Assembly (NCBI GenBank): GCA_947476515.1 | Contig: CANJQZ010000033.1 | Location: 1 to 13,000, forward strand | Direction of reading: 5' to 3' | From: Flavobacteriales bacterium | Lineage (GTDB): Bacteria; Bacteroidota; Bacteroidia; Flavobacteriales_D; Crocinitomicaceae | Length of the DNA: 13,000 nt | Shown here: piece by piece, positions 7,420 through 13,000 of the stretch | How positions within the stretch are numbered: position 1 is the stretch's first letter | Layout: the number at the start of each line of letters is the position of its first letter | The notes under the pieces: model-generated | What the model was told of the DNA's origin: nothing | Database searches by the model: none | Seen by the model: the letters and a program-made list of their open reading frames with translations, nothing else | Translations under genes and position numbers: made by a program

Positions 7420-8610
7420 ATGTACGGTAAAATAAAATCTTTTTTATCCCAAGAACTTAAGTCGATTCAAGAAAATGGCTTAATGAAAAAAGAAAGGATC
7501 ATCACAAGTCCACAAGGAGCAAAAGTAACTGTTAATACCGGTGATGAAGTTGTCATCATGTGTGCCAATAATTATTTGGGTTTATCATCACATCCTGAGG
7601 TAGTTCAGGCCGCTAAAGACACTTTAGATTCTCATGGATTTGGAATGTCTTCCGTTCGTTTTATTTGCGGTACGCAAGATATTCACAAGACATTAGAACA
7701 GAAAATTGCTGAATTTTATGGAACAGAAGATACTATTTTATATGCCGCTGCATTTGATGCAAATGGAGGTGTGTTTGAGCCTTTATTTTCCGAAGAAGAT
7801 GCTATCATTTCAGATGAATTAAATCATGCTTCCATTATCGATGGAATAAGATTATGTAAAGCACAACGCTATCGTTACAAGCACTCAGACATGGCTGATC
7901 TTGAAGAACAGTTGATTAAAGCTCAAAATCAAAGACATCGCATCATTGTTACTGATGGTGTGTTTTCTATGGATGGCGATAGTGCTAAGATGGATCTAAT
8001 TTGTGATTTAGCAGACAAGTATGATGCGCTTGTCATGACGGATGAATGCCACTCTGCTGGTTTTATGGGAAAAACGGGTAGAGGAGTTCCTGAATTATGT
8101 GGTGTTATGGATCGTGTTGATATCATTACTGGAACTCTAGGTAAAGCATTGGGCGGCGCTATGGGTGGATATACTACCGGTAAAAAAGAAATAATTGAGA
8201 TGTTGCGTCAACGCTCTAGACCTTATTTATTTTCTAATTCTCTTTCTCCTGCAATTGTAGGCGCTTCCATCAAAGTGTTTGAAATCTTATCTTCCAATAC
8301 TACTCTTAGAGATAAATTAGAAGAAAATACAGCGTATTTTAAGCAGCAAATTATTGCAGCTGGTTTTGATATTAAAGCAGGTAATTCTCCAATCGTTCCT
8401 ATTATGTTATACGATGCTGCTCTATCTCAACAATTTGCTAATGATTTATTAGACGAGGGTGTTTATGCAATCGGATTTTTCTTCCCAGTCGTAGCCAAAG
8501 GACAAGCTCGTATACGCACACAAATTTCTGCAGCGCATTCAAAAGAAGATTTGGATAAAGCAATTGCTGCGTTTATTAAAGTTGGAAGAAATCTTAAGGT
8601 AATTTCTTAA
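7420..8610 (+). CDS. kbl: 2-amino-3-ketobutyrate CoA ligase (glycine C-acetyltransferase), PLP enzyme
   Basis: Kbl cleaves 2-amino-3-oxobutyrate with CoA to glycine and acetyl-CoA, the second step of threonine degradation through threonine dehydrogenase; it acts in the cytoplasm. The 396 residues match the E. coli enzyme (398) nearly end to end. Near-identical blocks are CANNYLGLSSHPE (48-60), SHGFGMSSVRFICGTQD (71-87), LNHASIIDG (134-142), TDGVFSMDGD (178-187), and GTLGKALGGAMGGY (238-251) with PLP lysine Lys242, then LRQRSRPYLFSNSLSPA (262-278). His136 (ring stacking) and Asp208/His211 in TDECHSAGF fit cofactor binding. These blocks favour Kbl over the related BioF, serine palmitoyltransferase and 5-aminolevulinate synthase. 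Threonine dehydrogenase, its usual partner, is not in the window. It starts 2 bp after the upstream membrane-protein gene; a weak terminator overlaps its stop. Confidence 0.95.
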   Translation: MYGKIKSFLSQELKSIQENGLMKKERIITSPQGAKVTVNTGDEVVIMCANNYLGLSSHPEVVQAAKDTLDSHGFGMSSVRFICGTQDIHKTLEQKIAEFYGTEDTILYAAAFDANGGVFEPLFSEEDAIISDELNHASIIDGIRLCKAQRYRYKHSDMADLEEQLIKAQNQRHRIIVTDGVFSMDGDSAKMDLICDLADKYDALVMTDECHSAGFMGKTGRGVPELCGVMDRVDIITGTLGKALGGAMGGYTTGKKEIIEMLRQRSRPYLFSNSLSPAIVGASIKVFEILSSNTTLRDKLEENTAYFKQQIIAAGFDIKAGNSPIVPIMLYDAALSQQFANDLLDEGVYAIGFFFPVVAKGQARIRTQISAAHSKEDLDKAIAAFIKVGRNLKVIS

Positions 8611-8636
8611 TTGGTATTCTAGGCATCAATTTTTTG
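8609..8636 (+). terminator. Weak candidate terminator after kbl
   Basis: AATTGGT (8609-8615, beginning inside the kbl stop codon) can pair with ATCAATT (8625-8631) with one G-U pair and a loop of about nine bases. A T-tract ending at 8635 follows. The stem is short and AT-rich, so it could be inefficient or incidental. A promoter element begins directly after it. Confidence 0.35.
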
Positions 8637-8644
8637 TATTTTTG
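8611..8644 (+). promoter_or_regulatory. Bacteroidota promoter (TTG ... TAnnTTTG) for the small protein-sulP-can unit
   Basis: TATTTTTG at 8637-8644 is a perfect TAnnTTTG -7 element. A TTG at 8611-8613 lies 23 bp upstream, at the long end of the spacing reported for Bacteroidota -33 elements. The -7 element ends 4 nt before the ATG at 8649, implying a leaderless or nearly leaderless message. This placement supports the first of the two nearby ATGs (8649 rather than 8655) as the start. Confidence 0.6.
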
Positions 8645-8648
8645 ACAC

Positions 8649-8978
8649 ATGAAAATGAAAATTCTTTTTTCAAGATATTTTTTTTTATTGATGTTTGTTA
8701 CTCAATCTGCCATGGCAATTTATATTGCGAATCAGCAATTGGATAAAAACTCAAAAGAATATATTGTTTTGCAAGAAGAATCTGATGCTGATGATTCCGA
8801 ATCGTTCGATGACTTTTTTGATTTCAATGATTTATTGATAAGCAATCCTAATTTCATAGATCTTCATTCATTGATAGCAGATGCTCAAAATTGTAAAACT
8901 GCTTATTTTAAGCTCAATCAAAATCCTCACAAAGGATATTCTCAAACCCATTTTTCCCCTCCAGACACAAGAATTTAA
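8649..8978 (+). CDS. Small exported acidic protein of unknown function, first gene of the sulP-can unit
   Basis: I do not recognise a named family. The 109-residue product starts with a signal-peptide-like segment (MKMKILFSRYFFLLMFVTQS, then AMA as a plausible cleavage site near residue 23). The mature part is short and begins IYIANQQ. An acidic stretch follows at about 43-61 (EESDADDSESFDDFFDFND), then a mixed region with one cysteine (Cys82). The tail reads YSQTHFSPPDTRI; I have an impression that small Bacteroidota proteins before transporter genes often end in similar FSPP tails, but this is unverified. A promoter with a perfect -7 element lies just upstream, and sulP begins 32 bp downstream, so it is probably co-expressed with the transporter. 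Real coding is supported by the signal peptide, the promoter and the spacing. It could be a periplasmic accessory factor of the transporter; this is inference. Confidence 0.75.
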   Translation: MKMKILFSRYFFLLMFVTQSAMAIYIANQQLDKNSKEYIVLQEESDADDSESFDDFFDFNDLLISNPNFIDLHSLIADAQNCKTAYFKLNQNPHKGYSQTHFSPPDTRI

Positions 8979-9010
8979 ATTAAGCTCAAATATTAATTTA
9001 ATTCTTATGT

Positions 9011-10549
9011 ATGTTAAAAATTTTTCAAAGCTGGCGAAGTGATTTGCCTTCAAGTTTAGTTGTATTTATTGTTGCATTACCGCTTTGCCTTGGTGTAGGA
9101 TTAGCCTCCACCTCCATTCCTGGCCTGGAAGGATTGCCAAATCCTGTTGCAGGATTAGTAGCAGGTATTGTTGGCGGAATAGTAGTAGGCCTATTTAGTG
9201 GTTCACGCGTCGGAGTCTCCGGTCCAGCAGCTGGTTTGATTACTATTGTAATCAGTGGCATTCAATTATTAGGATCTTTTGAAGGATTTCTTCTCGCTGT
9301 TTTCTTGGCAGGAGTACTCCAAATTATTGCAGGATTTTGCAAGGCTGGAACTATTGGCAATTATTTTCCTTCAGCTGTAATCAAAGGAATGTTGGCTGCG
9401 ATTGGAATTATGCTCATTTTAAAGGAAATTCCTCATCTTATAGGTTTTGATAAGGATTTCTTCGGAGATGAATCTTTCTTTCAAAAAGATGGACACAATA
9501 CCTTGAGCGAATTGTATTTTGCAATGCTTTCCTTAAATAAGGGTTCGCTGCTTATTGGTTTGTTCTCCGTTATATGTTTGTTGCTACTCGATCTTCCTGC
9601 GCTTAAAAAGTTGTTGATTTTTAAATTTGTCCCAGGGGCTTTATTGGTTGTGCTTCTTGCAATTGCAATAAATATTGGATTCTATCATTGGTGGCCTTCA
9701 GGATATGTAATGCCCATTCATAGGGTTCAAATTCCAAAATTGAATGCTCCTGTTGATCTATTCAAGTTTCTTAAATCACCCGACTGGTCGTTTTTGAATA
9801 ATGTGAATGTTTATATCATTGCATTTACTTTAGCAATTGTTGGAAGTTTAGAAACGCTATTGAGTATTGAAGCTACCGATAAATTGGACCCTATGAAATT
9901 CACTACTCCAACCAATAGGGAGCTTAAAGCTCAGGGCTTGGGAAATATGTTGAGTGGATTAATCGGTGGACTTCCAGTTACTCAGGTTATCGTGCGCAGT
10001 TCTGCCAATATCAATGCCGGAGCAAAATCTAAATTATCTACCATTATTCATGGCTTATTCCTGGCTTTATCTTTACTATTTCTCGCTCCATTACTTAATC
10101 TAATTCCTTTATCCGTATTAGCAGCAATTTTGATTTTAATTGGTTATAAGCTCTCCAAAGTTTCTATGTATAAACAAATTTATAAATTAGGAATGGATCA
10201 GTTTATCCCTTTTTTAGGAACAATAATAGGTGTTCTTCTGACTGATTTATTGAAAGGAATCGGAATTGGAATTGTACTATCTGTATTTTTCATCTTAAGA
10301 AAGAATTTCAAAAAGAATATTGATAAAAAGGATACTGGTGATGGTATTGTTTTGACTTTATCTGAAGATGTAAACTTTATTAATAAACCAGGTTTGATAG
10401 AACAACTCAATAATTTACCTAATGATAGTAAAGTAATAATTGATTGTAGTAATTGTAAAAATATGGATCATGATGTATCTGAATTATTGCATGATTTTGT
10501 GTCTTTCAAAGCTTCAAATAAAAATATTCAAGTAACACTTAAAAATTAA
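9011..10549 (+). CDS. SulP/SLC26 family inorganic anion transporter with STAS domain, probably bicarbonate
   Basis: This inner-membrane transporter belongs to the SulP (SLC26) family, whose members move sulfate, bicarbonate or related anions. The 512 residues hold about 12-14 hydrophobic segments (about 14-430). Family landmarks are DLPSSLVVFIVALPLCLGVG in TM1 (11-30), SRVGVSGPAAGL in the TM3 region (65-76) and the substrate-site segment GSLETLLSIEATDK in the TM8 region (278-291). The block NRELKAQGLGNMLSGLIGGL (302-321) leads to VRSSANINAGAKS (328-340). A compact C-terminal STAS domain occupies about 443-512 (VIIDCSNCKNMDHD, 475-488). A beta-carbonic anhydrase gene starts 9 bp after its stop. 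By analogy with known SulP-carbonic anhydrase pairs and fusions, the substrate is more likely bicarbonate than sulfate, and sodium dependence is possible. Substrate cannot be settled from sequence alone. An overlapping ATG at 9007 is out of frame and not used. Confidence 0.93.
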   Translation: MLKIFQSWRSDLPSSLVVFIVALPLCLGVGLASTSIPGLEGLPNPVAGLVAGIVGGIVVGLFSGSRVGVSGPAAGLITIVISGIQLLGSFEGFLLAVFLAGVLQIIAGFCKAGTIGNYFPSAVIKGMLAAIGIMLILKEIPHLIGFDKDFFGDESFFQKDGHNTLSELYFAMLSLNKGSLLIGLFSVICLLLLDLPALKKLLIFKFVPGALLVVLLAIAINIGFYHWWPSGYVMPIHRVQIPKLNAPVDLFKFLKSPDWSFLNNVNVYIIAFTLAIVGSLETLLSIEATDKLDPMKFTTPTNRELKAQGLGNMLSGLIGGLPVTQVIVRSSANINAGAKSKLSTIIHGLFLALSLLFLAPLLNLIPLSVLAAILILIGYKLSKVSMYKQIYKLGMDQFIPFLGTIIGVLLTDLLKGIGIGIVLSVFFILRKNFKKNIDKKDTGDGIVLTLSEDVNFINKPGLIEQLNNLPNDSKVIIDCSNCKNMDHDVSELLHDFVSFKASNKNIQVTLKN

Positions 10550-10558
10550 ACATTTATT

Positions 10559-11194
10559 ATGGAAACATTTTATAGAAATTTATTAGACAACAACAAAAAA
10601 TGGGTCGCTGAAAATTTAGAGAAAGACCCAGAATTCTTCAATCGATTAAAGGATGGTCAGCAACCACCACTGCTATGGATAGGATGTTCTGATAGTCGTG
10701 TACCTGCGAATGAAATCATAGGTGCAAATCCAGGTGAGGTATTTGTTCACAGAAATATTGCTAATATGGTCATACATACGGATATGAGTATGCTATCTGT
10801 TTTGGACTATGCAGTCAATGTGTTGAAAGTCAAACACATTATAGTCTGTGGACATTATGGATGTGGTGGTGTTCAAGCTGCAATGACCAACTCACATATT
10901 GGTTTAATTGACAATTGGATAAGGCACATTAAAGATGTGTATCGCTTTCATCATGAAGAGTTGAATGCCATAACGGATGAAAAATTGCGCTTTAATCGCT
11001 TTGTTGAACTCAATGTAATTGAACAAGTTATGGATCTTGCAAAAACCTCAATAGTTCAATCTGCATGGGAATCAGGACAATCTATTCATGTCCATGGTTG
11101 GGTATATGATATCAAAGATGGTCTAGTCAATGATTTAGAAATAACCATTAAAAATAATGATAGTCTCTCGGAGGTATATCAATTAGATTTGTAA
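10559..11194 (+). CDS. can: Beta-class carbonic anhydrase
   Basis: This cytoplasmic zinc enzyme interconverts CO2 and bicarbonate. All active-site elements of the beta class are present: CSDSRVP (43-49) supplies zinc ligand Cys43 and the Asp45/Arg47 pair, and GHYGCGGV (98-105) supplies His99 and Cys102. Further blocks are GEVFVHRNIANMV (59-71), the SVLDYAV segment near 80-86, and HVHGWVYDIKDG (177-188). The 211-residue length and motif positions are close to those of the E. coli Can enzyme. It follows sulP by 9 bp, so transporter and enzyme are almost certainly made together and would jointly supply or trap bicarbonate for carboxylation reactions or pH control. Its stop codon forms the base of the large palindrome that separates it from the convergent permease gene. 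The family call is firm; the symbol is used by homology. Confidence 0.95.
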   Translation: METFYRNLLDNNKKWVAENLEKDPEFFNRLKDGQQPPLLWIGCSDSRVPANEIIGANPGEVFVHRNIANMVIHTDMSMLSVLDYAVNVLKVKHIIVCGHYGCGGVQAAMTNSHIGLIDNWIRHIKDVYRFHHEELNAITDEKLRFNRFVELNVIEQVMDLAKTSIVQSAWESGQSIHVHGWVYDIKDGLVNDLEITIKNNDSLSEVYQLDL

Positions 11195-11314
11195 GGGAAA
11201 ATAGAGGTTAGACATAGAGGCTAGACATAGACTTTGAGTCAGGTTTTAGAATGATATTCTCCAACCTCCAACTCTAGCCTCCAACTCTAACCTCTATGAC
11301 GAGGTCCCTTTTTT
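11193..11314. repeat. Large imperfect palindrome of 13-nt repeats between convergent genes; probable terminator
   Basis: Nearly the whole gap between can and the permease gene folds into one hairpin. The pairing segments are 11193-11198 with 11305-11310 (AAGGGA/TCCCTT), 11201-11212 with 11286-11297 (12 bp perfect), and 11217-11225 with 11273-11281 (9 bp perfect). Nearer the tip are 11241-11245 with 11263-11267, and 11248-11252 with 11256-11260 around a GAT loop. The two long stems are separated by a symmetric 4x4 mismatch. Each arm is a tandem repeat of period 13: GAGGYTAGACATA twice on the left, and, read on the minus strand, GAGGYTAGAGTTG twice plus a degenerate third on the right. A run of six T (11309-11314) ends the plus-strand side, so it can terminate can transcription. 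It may also stop the converging transcript. Confidence 0.8.
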
Positions 11315-11316
11315 AA

Positions 11317-12720
11317 TTAATGCGAAACTTCTATTAATGCATTCGGATCATGCTTGTGTTTGAACAACAAAGCAAAAAGAATCGTTACGATTAGGGCATA
11401 AATAGCGAAAGTCAACCAAATGGGTGACCAATCTTTTATCAATACTGGATTTTTTAAAGTACCATTTAACAATACTTCATTATCAGTTAATAATTCTTGA
11501 ATGGTTTTATCTGTTGCTTTAGCTTCAAAATAAGCACTCAATGTTTGAATGCTTGTAAATTTCAAAGTGAAGTATTTGTCAATTAAAATTCCACTAATCG
11601 AACTTCCTAGAATAGCACCAAAACCGTTAGTCATCATCATAAACAATCCTTGTGCACTGGCTCTATTTTCTTTGGGTACATTTGAATTTACAAATAAGGA
11701 GCCTGAAATATTAAAGAAATCAAATGCCATTCCGTATACAATACAAGATACAATAATCATCCAAAGTCCATCGGTTGGGTTTCCATAGGACAGTAATCCG
11801 AAGCGCAAAACCCATGCAATCATACTGATTAACATTACCTTTTTAATTCCAAATTTGGACAAGAAAAATGGAATAGCAAGAATGAATATAGTTTCTGAAA
11901 CTTGCGAAATTGACATGATAATGGTGGAGTATTTCACAGAAAATGAATCTGCATATTTTGGAAAATACTTAAAGAAATCTAAATAGGTATCACCATACAT
12001 ATTGGTTAATTGCAAGGCACCACCTAATAATAATGAGGATAAAAAGAAGAGTAACATTTTATAGTTAGCAAGGAGTTTAAAAGCATCGAGGCCAAAGGTT
12101 TGAATTAGGCTTTTACTTTCTCCTTTTTCTTTGCATGGAGGACATTTAGGCAAGCTCAATGCATAGACCGCTAAAATAAAGGAAGCTAATCCAGCAAAAT
12201 AAAATTGATTCACAGAGGCTTTATTTCCAGTTAAATTCGTGAACCACATTGCTGCAATAAATCCAATAGTTCCCCAAACACGAATCGGAGGAAAGCTCTT
12301 TACTACATTTAAATTGGAGGAGCTTAAAATACTATAACTGACTGCATTCGACAATGAAATGGTGGGCATATAAAAAATCATAGCGAGTAAAATCACCCAA
12401 AAGAATTCAGTGGGATTTCCAGCCCAAGGAAGAAACAATAAACTAATACCACTCAATACATGTAAAATGGCGTAAAGGCGTTCTGTATTGATCCATTTGT
12501 CGGCAAGCATTCCCATCAAGCTGGGCATGAAAACAGAGGATATTCCCATGGTGGTGAAAATGGCTCCAAATTCTGTTGCGTTCCAGTGTTTGTTACCAAA
12601 CCAATAATTTCCAATGGTAATCAACCAAGATCCCCAAACAAAGAACTGCATAAAACTCATTACCGTTAATCTGGTTTTTATGTATCCTTTTGTTGCGAAA
12701 TCTTCAGTTTCAATATCCAT
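11317..12720 (-). CDS. MFS nucleoside permease (NHS family, NupG/XapB-like)
   Basis: This inner-membrane transporter belongs to the nucleoside:H+ symporter branch of the major facilitator superfamily. The 467-residue protein shows the family opening RLTVMSFMQFFVWGSWLITI (17-36), a MADK-like loop after TM2 (GMLADKWINTERLY, 70-83), and FPPIRVWGTIGFIAAMW (143-159) at TM5. About 12 hydrophobic segments can be counted. E. coli NupG has 418 residues; the excess here includes a polar stretch of about 40 residues at 387-429 before the last helix. A CPPC motif (193-196) lies in the central cytoplasmic loop. The start ATG at 12720 is 10 bp downstream of the stop of the DUF151-UVR gene on the same strand, so they form an operon. 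Nucleosides are the probable substrates; the exact specificity is not visible. Confidence 0.88.
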   Translation of the reverse strand: MDIETEDFATKGYIKTRLTVMSFMQFFVWGSWLITIGNYWFGNKHWNATEFGAIFTTMGISSVFMPSLMGMLADKWINTERLYAILHVLSGISLLFLPWAGNPTEFFWVILLAMIFYMPTISLSNAVSYSILSSSNLNVVKSFPPIRVWGTIGFIAAMWFTNLTGNKASVNQFYFAGLASFILAVYALSLPKCPPCKEKGESKSLIQTFGLDAFKLLANYKMLLFFLSSLLLGGALQLTNMYGDTYLDFFKYFPKYADSFSVKYSTIIMSISQVSETIFILAIPFFLSKFGIKKVMLISMIAWVLRFGLLSYGNPTDGLWMIIVSCIVYGMAFDFFNISGSLFVNSNVPKENRASAQGLFMMMTNGFGAILGSSISGILIDKYFTLKFTSIQTLSAYFEAKATDKTIQELLTDNEVLLNGTLKNPVLIKDWSPIWLTFAIYALIVTILFALLFKHKHDPNALIEVSH

Positions 12721-12730
12721 TAAAGGTGGT

Positions 12731-13000
12731 TTATTTGGTACGGTTCTTTATTTCGTCTCTTATTTTTGAAGCTAATTCATATAATTCATTCGACAATGCA
12801 TCATTGAGTTGGGTTTGTAGTTCATCTAAACTTTGGGAGGAAAATTCATTTTCATCCTCATCCATTTCAATGTCATCTAATTCTGTATCTAAGTCAAAAT
12901 CTTCTTCTAAATCTTCTAGGTCTTTAGTACTTCCCACTTCATCTAGCACTTTATCTACTGAATAAATTGGACAAGAAAAACGAACTCCTATGGCGATGGC
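12731..13000 (-). CDS. DUF151 bifunctional-nuclease-family protein with UVR motif, C-terminal part (5' end outside window)
   Basis: The reading frame stays open from the right edge of the window to a TAA at 12731-12733, giving the last 89 residues. They begin AIAIGVRFSCPIYSVDKVLD, which closely resembles the end of the DUF151 bifunctional nuclease domain of Bacteroidota proteins. The methionine-like GTG at 12947-12949 is an internal valine, not a start. A very acidic linker of about 30 residues (such as LEEDFDLDTELDDIEMDEDE) leads to a UVR motif, SLDELQTQLNDALSNELYEL followed by ASKIRDEIKNR. This is the UvrB/UvrC interaction motif, here with the usual aromatic, AA/AS and RDEI positions. The family has been linked to nuclease activity in plants and bacteria, and the UVR motif suggests contact with repair proteins; both are family knowledge or inference. 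The nucleoside permease follows after 10 bp. Confidence 0.87.
   Translation of the reverse strand, partial: AIAIGVRFSCPIYSVDKVLDEVGSTKDLEDLEEDFDLDTELDDIEMDEDENEFSSQSLDELQTQLNDALSNELYELASKIRDEIKNRTK

Noticed and set aside
7420..8610. Serine palmitoyltransferase, which is common in Bacteroidota sphingolipid synthesis
   Set aside because: The sequence blocks match E. coli Kbl almost residue for residue, including SVRFICGTQD and LRQRSRPYLFSNSL.
9025..9261. Minus-strand proline/threonine-rich reading frame within sulP
   Set aside because: It is a shadow of the transporter's glycine/valine-rich helices, with no start signal or neighbours to support it.
11201..11297. CRISPR-like or attachment-site interpretation of the repeats
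   Set aside because: Units are 13 nt with 4-nt spacers and inverted arms; there are no spacer-sized unique segments, no cas genes and no integrase nearby.
12690..12965. Plus-strand 91-codon reading frame rich in serine
   Set aside because: It is the mirror of the acidic linker and UVR region on the minus strand, where Asp/Glu codons read as Ser/Phe; the minus-strand frame matches a known family.

Overview
The window comes from an AT-rich member of the Bacteroidota. The main evidence is an intact gldK-gldL-gldM-gldN locus preceded by a PorP/SprF-type gene, which is the core of the type IX secretion system (T9SS) and gliding motor and is known only from this phylum. Supporting evidence is two perfect TAnnTTTG -7 promoter elements, the near absence of strong Shine-Dalgarno sites, and a DUF151-UVR nuclease. 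GldK, GldM and GldN are all longer than the Flavobacterium johnsoniae and Porphyromonas proteins as I remember them. This hints at a lineage outside the Flavobacteriaceae (Chitinophagales, Saprospirales or similar), but the placement is only an inference.

Layout. Positions 1-6798 (+) hold the T9SS block: the C-terminal part of a PorP/SprF outer-membrane protein (cut by the window edge), lipoprotein GldK, the inner-membrane motor proteins GldL and GldM, and periplasmic GldN. Gaps are 110, 54, 53 and 7 bp, consistent with one operon. A strong hairpin terminator follows (6817-6847), and a Bacteroidota promoter element follows it directly. Positions 6860-8610 (+) hold a two-TM membrane protein of unknown function, tightly coupled (2-bp gap) to kbl, the threonine/glycine-pathway PLP enzyme. 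A second promoter with the same geometry starts a likely three-gene unit at 8649-11194 (+): a small exported acidic protein, a SulP/SLC26 anion transporter with a STAS domain, and a beta-carbonic anhydrase. This looks like a bicarbonate uptake/CO2 hydration cassette. The convergent intergenic region (11193-11310) is almost entirely one large imperfect palindrome built from 13-nt repeats. On the minus strand, 13000-11317 carries the C-terminal end of a DUF151 bifunctional-nuclease-family protein with a UVR motif, followed after 10 bp by a nucleoside-type (NHS family) MFS permease.

How the parts work together. PorP/SprF, GldK and GldN belong to the outer-membrane-side ring of the T9SS. GldL and GldM form the proton-driven motor that spans to it; the expected membrane residues are present (GldM Arg9, GldL Glu54 and Glu64). 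SulP and carbonic anhydrase plausibly couple bicarbonate import to CO2/HCO3- interconversion. The nuclease-permease pair may link nucleic-acid turnover or repair to nucleoside uptake. No mobile elements, CRISPR arrays, tRNAs or rRNAs were seen. Most genes are recognisable. The least explained items are the repeat-built palindrome, the small protein before sulP, the membrane protein before kbl and the lineage-specific insertions in the T9SS proteins.
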